Origin: Solenopsis invicta | Lineage: Eukaryota > Arthropoda > Insecta > Hymenoptera > Formicidae | Assembly (NCBI RefSeq): GCF_016802725.1 | Contig: NC_052670.1 | Location: 12,110,141 to 12,174,140, forward strand | Length of the DNA: 64,000 nt | Direction of reading: 5' to 3' | Part shown: positions 1 through 11,214 of the stretch, one piece after another | Layout of the letters: each line of letters begins with the position of its first letter | Numbering within the stretch: the first letter of the stretch is position 1 | The notes under the pieces: generated by a model | Database searches by the model: none | Seen by the model: the letters and a program-made list of their open reading frames with translations, nothing else | What the model was told of the DNA's origin: nothing | Made by a program: the position numbers and the translations under genes

Positions 1-1363
1 ATCCTTAAATCCCATTTTCTTTAATTTTCCGGCCCAGCTGTATTGTATTGCTAACTCATTTGCGATTGATCTTTTTAAAATGTTTATAATCAATTCGTGA
101 CTGTCACGTCCTCCGATTCTATTAAATGAAATTGCCTACAAAAATTATAATTTATTACTTCTCAGTTTGAAAAATTTTACCAGAATCAATGATGCTGGGT
201 ATACATTTAAAGAAATATGTTGGAAAAATATTTACCATTTGTTCGAAAAAATCTTGATTTTTGAGGTCCTTCTCCATGTTTTGTAATTCCTCGTTAGTTT
301 TTAAGGGTAGAGTTACAAGTTCTTGCAAAACTGATATTTCTTTATCTTTTGGGTAATATTTTGATTTTCTTCTACTTTGCAGAGACGATCATCTATTGAA
401 TTTAATTTTGCCAATATTTGGTTTAATCGTCTCAATATTTCATTGCAGCTGAATATCTAGAAAAAGTAGAAATATTTTTGAATACATACATAATAATTGC
501 TATCGTACTATAAAAAATAAGTAATTTTGTTAGTGTTAATATAATATATGAAATATATAATTTTGTATAGTATTAACTTTTGCCTGGAGTGTCTACTAAA
601 GTGGATGAGGACTCTTTGTTCATATTTTTTTTACAAAAGAGTTCTTCACTTCGTAGATCTTCGTTTTGTATTACTTTTATGTTTGTAGTGTCTCGAGTGG
701 CTAACAAAGTAGATGAGGACTCTTTGTTCATATTTTTTTTAGAAAAAAGTTCTTCGCTTTGCAGATCTTTGTTTTGTGTTACTTTTGTGTTTGTCGGTTC
801 ATTAGCAATAAATGATTTCGGCAACGGCGGCGGTGGTGTTGCAAATGTTCTTATTTTCTCAGTCACTTCTTTTTCAGGAACAGTGTTATTGTTTTGATCG
901 CTGTCGTCAGAACCTGACGAAGGATATACAAAATTATCATTTTTAAATGTCTTTTTTTTGCATGCTGTACGTTTGTGACGTGAAATGTCGATGTCGGAAG
1001 TATCCAAGTCGGAATATTTTTGGGCAAGTTTTACTTTTTCAATTCCTGACTCATATGTACCTGCAAAAATTAATTGAGAATACAATGTATAAAATCGCAA
1101 CATTTTATTATATTAATATATTATTTATTGACTTAAATTAAAGTTGTCGCAAAATAAATTTACTCACTTGACGTTCCAAAAATGCGCAGAATTTTATGAG
1201 TAGTCCAGGTGCAATCAGGACTGGTTTTTGCGATAATTGTTTTCCGAATTTTCTGTTCGCTCATATAAGGCGGCCAGTGACACATTGTATTATCATTAAA
1301 AATCCACGATGAAGGCACCAATTGGAGTCCGTCATCAAAAAGTGCAATTGTAAATTCCGACAT
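1..1363 (-). pseudogene. DUF4806-domain protein gene, frameshifted and cut by window edge
   Basis: Four exons on the minus strand: about 1168-1363 (start ATG at 1363, opening MSEFTIALFDDG), about 580-1060, 236-456 and 1-135, the last running off the window. Acceptor AGs at 1061-1062, 457-458 and 136-137 and donors at 1162-1167 and 230-235 fit; the donor near 580 is unclear (a GC donor is possible). The last exon reads ISFNRIGGRDSHELIINILK and then a WAGKLKKMGF segment, which I recognise as the DUF4806 domain seen in many uncharacterised insect proteins. The N-terminal exon has the usual tryptophan-rich start (SSWIF, CHWPP). Exon 236-456 opens in one frame (CNEILRRLNQILAKL) and ends in another (LPLKTNEELQNMEKDLK), so there is an internal frameshift near 360-400. 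Function is unknown. It lies just 3' of, and in the same direction as, a transposase pseudogene, so it may be an element-borne accessory gene; that is inference. Confidence 0.6.
604..820. repeat. Two-copy 108-bp tandem repeat inside the DUF4806 gene
   Basis: The word GATGAGGACTCTTTGTTCAT occurs at 604 and again at 712, giving a 108-bp (36-codon) direct duplication. In protein terms the block QSEELFSKKNMNKESSSTL is repeated as RSEELFCKKNMNKESSSTL. The period is a multiple of three, so the frame is kept. The block is a low-complexity linker between the N-terminal domain and the DUF4806 region. Confidence 0.8.
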
Positions 1364-1876
1364 TTTTGATAAATATCCTATAAATATCCTAAAAACTAAT
1401 TAAAATAAATGAATACATTTTTCTATACAAAACGTATTACGTAATTGATTTCGGATTTTCTTGTCGGAATTTTGCTACAGCAATTTAATATGAGCAACTA
1501 AAAAAAATTAACATTAATTTAAATTATCTGGTATAATAATAGTAGTAAATAAAAGGAAAAGATAAATAAAGTTAATGAAAGTAAATAAGTAAATGAAAAA
1601 AGGAAATAAAATAAAAAAGAAGCTTTAGAATTGTCGTTTTTTAATGTATGTAATGAAACTATAATATTATCGTAATTTTCGTATATATTATTAATTATCA
1701 AGTATTTGTAGAATTAATTGAAATCCATTATATTTTAAATATTATATTAGATGTTATCCTAGCTACATTATTATATTAGATTTTATCCTAGCTACATTAT
1801 TTAACAATTTACTATGAGCATATTTTATATTAAAGAAATGTAAAGTCAGATTTTTTAAAAATTAATAAAATAAATT
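1364..1876. other. AT-rich spacer between DUF4806 gene and transposase
   Basis: No coding or RNA feature seen. The sequence is strongly AT-rich and contains a short local direct repeat around 1741-1800 (ATTATATTAGAT...ATCCTAGCTACATTAT twice). It separates the 3' end of the transposase pseudogene from the 5' end of the DUF4806 gene. Confidence 0.5.
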
Positions 1877-4031
1877 TTACGTGTGTATGATAGGAAACAC
1901 AATACTTAAATTATTTTTATAAGGCATTTTCCACATTTTAGCTTGAATTTTTTCGCATGGCCATACACGTATGCGATTCTCTTCAGTCACAATTTGTATA
2001 TTAAATGTACTTGATTCGCAAGGTACCAAGTACAGATTTTTAATACGTTTTAATTTTTTACCAATAATTAATTTTTTAGAATCTTCAGATTTTACAAAAT
2101 TTAAAACTAAAATTACATTTCCATTTTCTAAAAGTATACAATTATTTTGTTGATTAGCGCAGTGAATTGAGTATGAATTAGTCTGAAGTATTTTGAATTA
2201 AGAAACAACATTATATCCGTCTATGAGAGGTCCGGCTTTGTGAGATTTTTTGAAACTCATGTTATTATAACAGTTAATGGAATTTAAGGTCTTAAAACCC
2301 AACATTTCTATTTCGGCGTACCGTTTTACTAATTGCTGAAGAGGTTTATCTGGTTTACGAATCAGTGTTTTAATATATGCCATGTGATTTTCAAACGGAA
2401 ATGCACTAAACTCATCTACAGAATCATACTTTTTAACGTCTGTACAAATATGTAACAAATTGTGAATATTATGAGAAACGTATTGCTCACCATAAATTTG
2501 AGTAAATAAATTAACAAAATATTCTAATAAACTTTGCGCATAGTCTACATTAACAATATGTTTTGAAAGAATTGGGCTTGTAAGAATAGTCATTCCAACA
2601 TGTAAACTTAAAAAATTTAAATAAATTTCTTTTCTTAAAATATTTTTTAGTACGACCGGACCAGTATATAAAAGGAATTGGCGAAATTCAGTTGCCTTCC
2701 ATAGTCTAAAATCTTTCAAAGATCTCGGTCTTCGATGAGAAGATTACTCAGAAGGCACTGTGTTTCGTAAATTAATTAATGCGTCTGATATCATTTGTTT
2801 CATATAATTCGAAAGTTTCACTGAATTGGTCCAATATGCCAAAGTAAAATTAGTTTTTTGACAACTCCTAAACACACTAAATGCATATAATCCAGCGGTA
2901 CGTCTGTTACAGGTTTAAAATTAGGAATACTGTTTAATATTGTTTCTCCTATCTGATGATCATACTTATAATTTCTAAAATCTTCGTCAGTTCTTAAAGC
3001 AAAATTTTCTGTAGGAAAACATACTCGTCCGTTAATGTACTTTCCTTGAATAGTGCACTTCGTACAACTATTATATCCATTATGGTTTTTAATATTTAAA
3101 ATAAAAGACTTAGCTGGGGCGTCACATATTAACCCATGGATCTTAATTTCAACTCTTTGTCCGTCATCATTAATTAATGGATTATTTATTACTAAAATTG
3201 CTTCATCGACAAATTGTTGCAAGAAGAGATTATTATTTGCAGGTTTTGCTTCGCCATAGTATGCCCCAACAATATATACCGATTTCGTAACAGAATTCGA
3301 ACATAATATAGGCCATAAAGAAACATTACCAGATTTCGTAATCGGTAATCCATCAATATTTATAAAAACTTTAAGAATATTAGTGGGACCAACTTGATGA
3401 ACATGTTCTCGCAGCATTTTCGTAAGAGCTTTCTTAAAACCAAAATGATAATACTTCATTTCTGCAGGAATATATTCGACATTTCTGGGAGTATTTAGCA
3501 AAGTCCGCGGATCTTTAGGAAATGGCAAACCTGTACGTTTCCGTACAAAATAACCAATAAATTGCGTACAGATTTATGCGATATACGATCATTTATAAAC
3601 CAATGACACAAATCTTTTTTAAAATCATTATAATTTTGTACATTTGCATTATCAATTTCATTTGCCGATTCACTTTCTGACTCAAACTCTTCAACTTCAC
3701 TTGTTGACTGTAAATAATCTTCAACTTCGTCAGATAAACGTACATCATCGATATTTTCTGTTGAATCTATATTATTAACAATATTAAAGTTAACATTATT
3801 GTCAAAATTATCATCGTCACTATCAGAATCGGTACTTGATTTTGGAATTGTATTATCATTTTGATTTTGAAATATTTTGCTTGAAATTTTTTTTTCAGTG
3901 GAAGATACATAAGAACAACTTGGTGTTGGTTCGACTATATTACTATCTACATCTATAGCAGTATTTTGTGCAATCAATCTTCGAATATGTCTTTGAGAGT
4001 AACATGAAAATCTTTTCCGTTTTTTATCCAT
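1877..4031 (-). pseudogene. CACTA/EnSpm-like (Tnp2-type) transposase, decayed copy 1
   Basis: Starts at the ATG at 4031 (MDKKRKRFSCYSQRHIRRL) with an acidic, serine/asparagine-rich N-terminal region. The frame shifts near 3530-3545 (ILYG into KRTGLPFPKDPRTLL) and continues with candidate catalytic aspartates in FINIDGLPITKSG and LICDAPAKSF, a CTKC zinc-knuckle-like motif, and DYMHLVCLGVVKKL. Near 2820 it shifts again, has an in-frame stop at about 2743 (the intact cousin at 8.3 kb reads EFSRKTRP there), then DEFSAFPFENHMAYIKTL, a DUF4218-like stretch with a candidate third acidic residue. After another stop at 2198-2200 the same frame stays open to 1877 (FNIQIVTEENRIRVWPCEK). The motif order is that of Tnp2-like transposases. 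Two frameshifts and two stops make it inactive. The class call rests on motif recognition, not on a search. Confidence 0.75.
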
Positions 4032-5083
4032 TAAGAAAATATGTGATTATACATACGCTTTTCCGAGAAATTTTCCTGGCACGCACAAACGGCAAATGCT
4101 GTATACTAGTACCAATAGATTTATAATAAATTTGGTTTCAATAAATGTCAACTTTTTGTTCTCCTTTGAATCGACTCTCTGTATAGAACAATAAAGACCT
4201 GGAACGATATAACATAAGTTGTTACTTTAAAAAAAATTGTAACAATAAAAATCCAGAGTAATGACAAATTGAAAAAATGAGAAAAATAAATACGTTTATA
4301 CTTCAATTATTTAGTTTAATTAATTTTAGAATAAATCGTTCAATTTTTAAATAAATAGAAAATTTTGTCCAATTTCAAAAATTTGTATATAAAAAAATTA
4401 TAGTACTGCATATTTTCATATTGAACAGGTTACTTCTAAATAAAAATATACGTGATGTCTTTGAACTCATTGTCAATGCAGTGCCAAAATAATAAAAAGC
4501 GTTAAACAACACTTGCTTCAAATCATGTTTTTTTTTTGCGAAATGTCATTTATGAAATGGGTAAAACTGATAAAAGACAATGTAAACGACATTTTCTCTA
4601 TCTTTTCTATAAATGTGTAATATGGAAGACAGAGAAATATGTGTTCACATCATTTTATCAGTCAGTGTATGAGTTAATGCATTAACAAAATATTTAATCT
4701 ATTCTGCGTATTCTTATGAGAATCCTTCCTCGTGGTAACTCACAATTTATTTAGTCTTAATTCATATAATACTGATATATGCAACAATAATCGCCAGTCG
4801 CCACGCGGCACGATCGTCCTCGAGAGATATTTATTAAAAAGAACAGTGATCGAACGATCGTCCTCGATCCTGCCGTACGCCACATTCGCCATCTGTTGGC
4901 GACTTGGACCGCTCGCTGTTACTAAGGGGAACCCCTTGTGAGACACTATACTGAGGGCGCGCGATTTAATTTTAAATTGTTCCTTACAATATTATTTCTA
5001 TAATATGAAAGTTACTTAAACATTTGGAAAGCTTGAAATTGAGAGCTCGAGACCACCATCTGACTTTATAATGAGGAATTTAT
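4032..5083. other. Non-coding, AT-rich, with a GC-richer patch
   Basis: Nothing coding is supported. From about 4790 to 4960 the composition turns GC-rich, with the word GATCGTCCTCGA present twice (near 4811 and 4858) and facing GTCGCCA/TGGCGAC words. This could be a fragment of an LTR or of another transposon, but no ends or target duplication are visible. Confidence 0.35.
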
Positions 5084-5467
5084 ATGGTATAGTGAATATT
5101 TTTATATGGTAAAAGTTGTAGAATTCTTCCTAATGAGAGAGAATATATAATGATGTACGATAAATTAAAATAATTTTACAAATTATACAAGTTATGTCAG
5201 TGTAAAGTTTTAAAAGCAAATACTTCCTTTTTAGTTTCGACCGCACTTTAGCGATTGATGTGTAACATGTTGGCATCTGATTTTAAAATGAGAGTCGGAA
5301 GTTAGCCACACTGCAGGGCCGAAATTGAAAAAATTGTATTCGCTTGCAAAACTTTAAACCAACATAACTTGTATAATTGGTAAAATAATTTTGTTATACT
5401 ATACATTATTATACTTATTAGAAATAACAGTACCATTTTTATCATATAAAAATATTTATTTTACCAT
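5084..5467. repeat. Foldback (palindromic MITE-like) element, about 384 bp
   Basis: Left arm about 5084-5222 and right arm about 5340-5467 are imperfect reverse complements: ATGGTATAGTGAATATTTTT faces AATATTTATTTTACCAT, and AATTATACAAGTTATGTCAG faces AACATAACTTGTATAATTGG. The central roughly 115 bp (5223-5339) is unpaired and GC-richer. The right arm abuts the truncated 3' end of the ribonucleotide reductase pseudogene, so insertion here may have cut it. No clear target-site duplication was found. Confidence 0.7.
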
Positions 5468-6300
5468 GCAAAAGTTTATGCATATCTCTCCGTTCTTTAA
5501 TATAGATAATTTTTTTAAGTGATCATTGTAGTACTCACAATAGAGTTCAGGAGAAAATAAACTGAAGAAAAATGAACTGAAGCTATTCGACAAAGAATTG
5601 CGCACTCCGTGTTTAGCAATTTTTACCTTCAAAATATCCAAAATTCCATAAATTTGTTGGTTTCACATTCCACATGTCGTACTAGAAAATGTACAAAAAG
5701 AATTTTACATGCTCCAGATGTAAATAATTCCTAACAATTAATAGATAATTGAAAAATATTTATCTTAGATACATACACCTTTACTAACTAGACTGCCTTC
5801 ATATGACTCATAAGGACCTTTCTCGGTCCTTATTATTTCACAACTTGATTCTAGAGCGCCATAATAAAGTCTCAAAAATTTGGACGTTGAGTTCGTTTAT
5901 AGCTTTGTGCTCAGATTCTGATGGTTTGATGTGCGATTACAATGATCTTTAAAAACTATATATGGCACTCCTGTTTTGAATTGTATTTGAATAATGAAAA
6001 GCCTCATCAACTCTCTGGCTTTAATTTGTCTTCGAGACGTACAATACAGATGAGAGAACCTGTTTTTTTTTTTCATATCTAAATATGACAGAGAAATATA
6101 TTCTTTTCATAAATTATATAAGCTCCAGTAGTGTAATTTTCAATAATATTCGAAATACATATCAATTACCTGGTATACAAAGCTTCAAATTCATTACCCC
6201 AAGCTTCAATTAATTCAGGGCACTCATACAGACACATTAGATTAGATACATAATCATAAACGCATAACATAATGCTTTTGCTCTCAAAACTGCTCCTCGC
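5468..6300 (-). pseudogene. Ribonucleotide reductase large subunit (R1) pseudogene fragment
   Basis: Read on the minus strand, pieces match the class I ribonucleotide reductase large chain in the correct order: CLYECPELIEAWGNEFEALY (exon 6170-6300), IKARELMRLF then TGVPYIVFKDHCNRTSNHQN (ending at 6078), NVQIFET then YYGALESSCE then GPYESYEGSLVSK (to 5779), YDMWNVKPTNLWNFGYF (from 5681), and KIAKHGVRNSL. GT-AG introns remain at 6079-6169 and 5682-5778, so this is a copied genomic segment and not a retrocopy. It is broken: the frame shifts in an A-rich run near 6065, about 100 residues including the conserved active-site cysteine/glutamate block after HCNR are missing, the TLYYG junction is shifted, and the later catalytic segment is lost. 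The intact enzyme makes deoxyribonucleotides; this copy cannot. Confidence 0.82.
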
Positions 6301-6506
6301 CTATAAAATAATTGTTTAAAATATATTTTTCTGTGTATTTAAGAATCGTGCAAAAGGAAATAATAATAAAAGATAACATTGAAACAATGTCTCATCACTA
6401 AGAAGGATCTTCTTTCGCCAATCCTATATCCACCTTTTTTTATGACCGCGTACCAGTGAGCGTGATTCTTTTGTATCCAAAAAGACTTTGTCTTGCCTTA
6501 TTTCGA
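6301..6506. other. Unassigned spacer, possible coding remnant
   Basis: On the minus strand short open stretches occur (for example DWRKKILLSDET around 6400-6450) that faintly resemble Tc1/mariner transposase. They are too short and broken for a call. The left end of the next foldback element adjoins this stretch. Confidence 0.2.
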
Positions 6507-7195
6507 ATGGTTGCACACACGCACTTAACACTTAATCCCGCCGCACGTCAAAACGCAGATAAAATATATTTGTTCAACGCAGTTCAACGTTTACAAGGTT
6601 ATAGGTTATAGGCATCGATCACGCGCGCGGTAGATCGCAGCGCAGTACGGCTTGATTTTGCAATAATATATGATATGCGCGCGCATTTATCAGTTGAGAC
6701 ATTTCAGAAATCTCTTTGAAAGTTACATTTGCAATGTTGCAAAATATTACATTGCAAAAACCTTTCAAATGTAAGGTTAATCTCCCTGATAGCACATAAA
6801 GTTTCAGTTATGTTGCAGGGATGTTTCAATGTCTCAATTGTATATCAATACATTTGTAATGTCTCTGAGACCATTTTTTTTGAAATATCATAATTGGGAT
6901 ATTTCTGCAAGCATCTTGATTAAAACCTTACATTTGAAAGGTTTTTGCAATGTAATATTTTGCAACATTGCAAATGTAACTTTCAAAGAGATTTCTGAAA
7001 TGTCTCAACTGATAAATGCGCGCGCATATCATATATTATTGTAAAATCAAGCCGTACTGCGCTGCGATCTACCGCGCGCGTGATCGATGCCTATAACCTA
7101 TAACCTTGTAAACGTTGAACTGCGTTGAACAAATATATTTTATCTGCGTTTTGACGTGCGGCGGGATTAAGTGTTAAGTGCGTGTGTGCAACCAT
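6507..7195. repeat. Long near-perfect foldback element, 689 bp
   Basis: Left arm 6507-6777 and right arm 6925-7195 (271 bp each) are almost perfect reverse complements. The outer ends read ATGGTTGCACACACGCAC and its complement GTGCGTGTGTGCAACCAT, and the inner ends are ACCTTTCAAATGTAAGG and CCTTACATTTGAAAGGT. The loop is about 147 bp and carries no gene. Arms this long and this similar imply a young insertion or recent arm conversion. I did not find an unambiguous target-site duplication: the left flank is CTTATTTCGA and the right flank is CATTGATGGA. Confidence 0.85.
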
Positions 7196-7412
7196 CATTG
7201 ATGGACCCAAAATCAACGTTTTGTGCCAAAATTGACAAGAGCAAATAATTTCGTATTTTGGAAGTTTATCTATAAGGGTTTTTTTGCTTTATTGGATCCA
7301 ATTTAAATTTTGAAATAGTGCACATATGAGTCATTATCAATTGTGGCACTTTTTTTCATTTATACATCAGTCTTTATCACTGAACTGATTAAACCAACCT
7401 TGGCACTTTGAT

Positions 7413-9514
7413 TTATAGATGCAGCATTGGAAATGAGACATATTGATTATTGTGGATGAGGACTATTAATTTTTTATTAATGTGTGTAATAGGCCACATT
7501 TTGAGTGAATTGTCAAGTTTTCGAATATATTGTATTATATCAAAGAGGGCTGACGAACATGGTTTAGTATAAAAGTCTTCATGTTTTTTGTACTCGTACC
7601 CTAACATTTTAAAGTTTTCATGGTAACAAAAATTTTGTACTTCAACAATAGTTTTATCCTCAAGTTCAATAAATCTATCAGCCACTTTTGAAACGTGTAT
7701 GCAATAGTTAATAGTTTCATATTTTTTATACTGAGGTGAAGTACAACCCTCGATTAAAGGATCTTTATTGTGTTCCATAGAGAATTTTATAGGAGCATTA
7801 ATTGATTCTGTAACAAATTCTCTAACATTCTTTTCTTCAACAATTCGACGTACTACTTGTTCCAACGCGTGAGAAAATTTTCTAATTTTGTTTTTCAAAT
7901 ATTGCATATAATTTTCAAATATAAAAGCGCTAAAATTATCGAGCAAACCAAATAATCTAACACAATCACTCAAACGCACAAAATTATGAATATGTGAAAT
8001 AAACGCTGGCCCATATAGTTTTTGTGAATTTATGATAAAATGTTTCAACAGATTGTGAGCATATAAAATATAATTTTCATAGCAAGAATAATATTGACTG
8101 ATCAATATTGAACTAGCTGAACTGAGTACAATAAAATTATTATACATCTTAAAAGATATAATATCTTTTAAGATTATTGGGCCAGTATAAAGCAAGAGTA
8201 ATCGGAATTCACTTGCTTTATATCTTTTGCATTCAGTAATAGGGCGAGTTTTTCGAGAAAACTCACACGGAATATGACTCCTCAATCTTAAAAGACGTTT
8301 AGAAATTTTATTAACGTCACAAGCACGTAATTTATAAGGAGGTTTACCATAAATCCATCCATACAGTTACAAAAAAAACTTTTTTGTTACAAAAAAAACT
8401 TTTCATACCGCCAAGTAAAAGACAATGCATATAATCTATAGGAACATTATCAATAATATTAAAATTCGGAATCTTTAGTAAAATAGTAGTACCAATGTGA
8501 TGTTCAGGTTGAACTTTATTTCGAAATGAATGATCTGTTCTTTTATGAAGATTTTTAGTATCGACAAAACATAGTACTCTATTAGTCATGTCTCCTTCTA
8601 TATCACATTTGGTACATGAAAAATAACCCGAATGCCCTTTAATAGCTAAAATGTATGATTTTGCAGGTGTATCGCAAATCAGCATTGACAACTTGAAATT
8701 GCATCTTATAAAGTTGATATATATCCCATTTTTTGATAATTCTATATTCGTTTACAAAGTCAGTTAAAAACTCATTAGCATTGGGCTTTACACTACCATG
8801 GTACAAGGCTACCATAAAAACTTTATTTTTAATTTTGTTAACTGATTTGACAGTACATAATATGGCCAAAAAGAACTATTTGTACTTTTGGATATAGGTA
8901 GACCATCAATATTCGCCGCTAATAAAATTTCTTGATCGGGTTTAATTACTATATTTTGTTTATTACATAAGTTACTTAAGGTTTCATTTATTCCAAAATA
9001 ATAGTATAACCCTGATCCAAGTTTTTTTTGCATGTGTACGATTTGGCGTTTTTAAAAGTGTTCTCGCATCTTTGGGTAAATAATTATAGCCAGGTTCTTC
9101 TCGTAGAATGTGTAATAAACTATTAAGAGTTGAGTGAGTTACATTTTTGTTAATGGCCCATTTTTGTAATTTAGAGCAAAAAATATTTTCTTTATTTTCA
9201 ATTACAGCATGATTAGTATCTGATACGTCGACACTCTGAACATTTTCACCACAATTCAAATTTCTTGAATTAATAAATATATCATGGTTATTATTATTAT
9301 AAAAAATATTGCCAAAATAACGTTCAATAGTATCAGGTTTGCAAGTAGAATTATTGCTAAAAATATTGTGTGTATCAGGTTGTAAATCAGGTTGTGAGTA
9401 ATTAATTGTTTTTTTTAAACAGTCAAGATTAAGAGTATTGACTATAGTTCAAGATTTATTTAATCTGTTTCGAAGTTGTCTAGAAAATTTACTTTTTTTA
9501 TTAATATTATCCAT
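7413..9514 (-). pseudogene. CACTA/EnSpm-like (Tnp2-type) transposase, decayed copy 2
   Basis: Same subfamily as the transposase at 1.9-4.0 kb: the start at 9514 reads MDNINKKSKFSRQLRNRL, followed by a stop about 25 codons in, then a long acidic linker. Conserved blocks appear in at least four frames: YLPKDARTLLKTPNR (about 9080), NIDGLPISKS (about 8900), ICDTPAKSYI (about 8680), CTKCDIEGDMTNRVLCFV, VPIDYMHCLLLGGMKSFF (about 8410), then an open 290-codon stretch 8285-7413 with FSRKTRP, LLLYTGPIILKD and NFSAFIFENYMQYLKNKI. At 8369-8402 a direct duplication of ACAAAAAAAACTTTT marks a slippage event. It is interrupted more often than copy 1 and is certainly inactive. The C-terminal half alone is long enough to produce a fragment if transcribed. 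Confidence 0.75.
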
Positions 9515-9731
9515 AACTAATTATTTCTTTTAAGTTTACTTGTCATAACATGTATAATTTACTTGCAAAGGATTTCGCAAATTTACTATCACTGAAACTT
9601 AAAAACAATTCTATTAAAAAAATTTCAATATACTTAATGATTTGGTCTTGCCGAGATGAGAATATAAGAAAGCTGAAGTTAATAGCCCGACAGCCGGTAA
9701 TATTTTGTTATAATTCTTTAAAAATTTTATT
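9515..9731. other. Short non-coding stretch
   Basis: AT-rich sequence upstream of the second transposase start. No element ends or promoter motifs could be supported. Confidence 0.3.
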
Positions 9732-10581
9732 CATAGAACGTCCATAGAACGGTCTTTAGAATATCCATGCTATATGTGGGAATAGTATTCCTGTATTTTG
9801 ATATTAAAATATGTAGTAAGTAAATTTTATTAGTACATTTGTTAACATTGTGAAAAGTATCATCATTTGAAATTGTGACTAAACATGACAGAAGATTTAA
9901 GAATATCTTTAAACGCATTTTCACATGTATATATAATTTATACGTTATATCTGACTTACAATTCTAGATTATAAAAGAAGAAAAATAAATAACTGTGACT
10001 TATTTTAGTAAAAAAACACTACTTACTTTTTTAAAGCAGAACTTTGATAATTGAACTGAACTCGGATCACTTAATTAATTCTCCTTAATTTTTCTTGGTA
10101 CTGTTCTAACCAAACATGTGGCACTTTCAATACAAAGGGCTATTGCAGGTCTGGTTGTATGTTCATAGAATGTTCTATGGATATCTTTAGTATATCTATG
10201 CTATATGAAGAGATAGTATTTCTGTATTTTGATATTAAAATAGTAAGTAAATTTTATTAGTATATTTGTTAACATTGTGCAAAGTATCATCATTTGAAAT
10301 TGTGACTAAACATGACAGAAGATCTAAGAATATCTTCCAACGCATTTTCACGTGTATGCATATATAATTTATAGGTTATATCTGACTTATAATTCTAGAA
10401 TATAAAAGAAGAGAAATAAATAACTCTAACTTTTAGTAAAAAAAAACATATTACTTACTTTTTTCAAGCAGAACTTCGATAATTGAACTGAACTCGGATC
10501 ACTTAATTAATTCTTCTTAATTTTTCTTGGTACTGTTTTAACCAAACATGTGGCACTCTTATCACAAAGGGCTATTGCAGG
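9732..10581. repeat. Tandem direct duplication, 432-bp period, two copies
   Basis: Unit 1 (about 9732-10149) and unit 2 (about 10164-10581) align along their whole length with point changes and small indels. Landmarks at constant offset 432 include AAACATGACAGAAGAT, GAACTGAACTCGGATCACTT, TTTTTCTTGGTACTGTT and GGGCTATTGCAGG. On the minus strand each unit holds an open piece beginning ATCLVKTVPRKIKKN followed by a stop, ending at a GTAAGTA-like donor, so the unit may be a duplicated exon of an unknown decayed gene. Confidence 0.8.
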
Positions 10582-11214
10582 CATGGCAAACTGTTGCATA
10601 TGGCGGATTCAGCGTCACGGCGTTTCGCCTCCCACACGTGTCTCCGCAATAGCGGTGCAAGCGAAAAAGAAAACACTGACTTTCTCTGACCGAGTTACAA
10701 TAAAGTTTATTTTTTTACGGAAAAGGACTACACTATTACAGATTTCGGGATTTTGACTACAAACGTACAGATGAACGGATTGGACTTGACTCACGGATCA
10801 GAACGCGCGGGATATTACAGGTCGACCATTTTTTCTTCAATTACTTATTCATGCGAGTCGGCGCGCGCATTCACACTTCAAGGCGTAGGAATACCGGGCG
10901 CGAACCAACACTAGACGCGATATATCAGATGACCAATCGGCGATAACGTCGTTGCCGATCCGTTAATGACCGATAGCGTCCTCGGCGAACGACCAGTTAC
11001 CGATTGCGCATCCCAAAGGCGATGCAATCAGATACACGCGAATTCTGAATTGCCAATTAATGCTTGATGAGAGTTAGTCGCAATTAATAAAGTTTATGAT
11101 ACACAGACTTGTGTGGGCTTGTGGCTCGCGAGCCACTCCTCACTGGAACGCTTTTCCCTTCAACTTGACTTGTCGGCCAAATTCAGGGACGATTGTCAGC
11201 CGTCGCGGTAATAT
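10582..11214. other. GC-richer non-coding block, possible LTR remnant
   Basis: Composition rises to roughly even AT/GC, with repeated words such as CCGAT and CGATAGCG near 10940-11010. An AATAAAG signal occurs at about 11085 followed by GT-rich sequence, the layout of an LTR R-U5 junction, but I could not find paired TG...CA ends or a primer-binding site. It could equally be ordinary unique DNA. Confidence 0.25.

Noticed and set aside
580..897. 105-codon plus-strand open frame
   Set aside because: It is the antisense shadow of the DUF4806 linker exon and its 108-bp duplication.
6385..6506. Mariner-like fragment (DWRKKILLSDET)
   Set aside because: Too short and frame-broken; the motif is low in information and flanking transposase motifs are missing.
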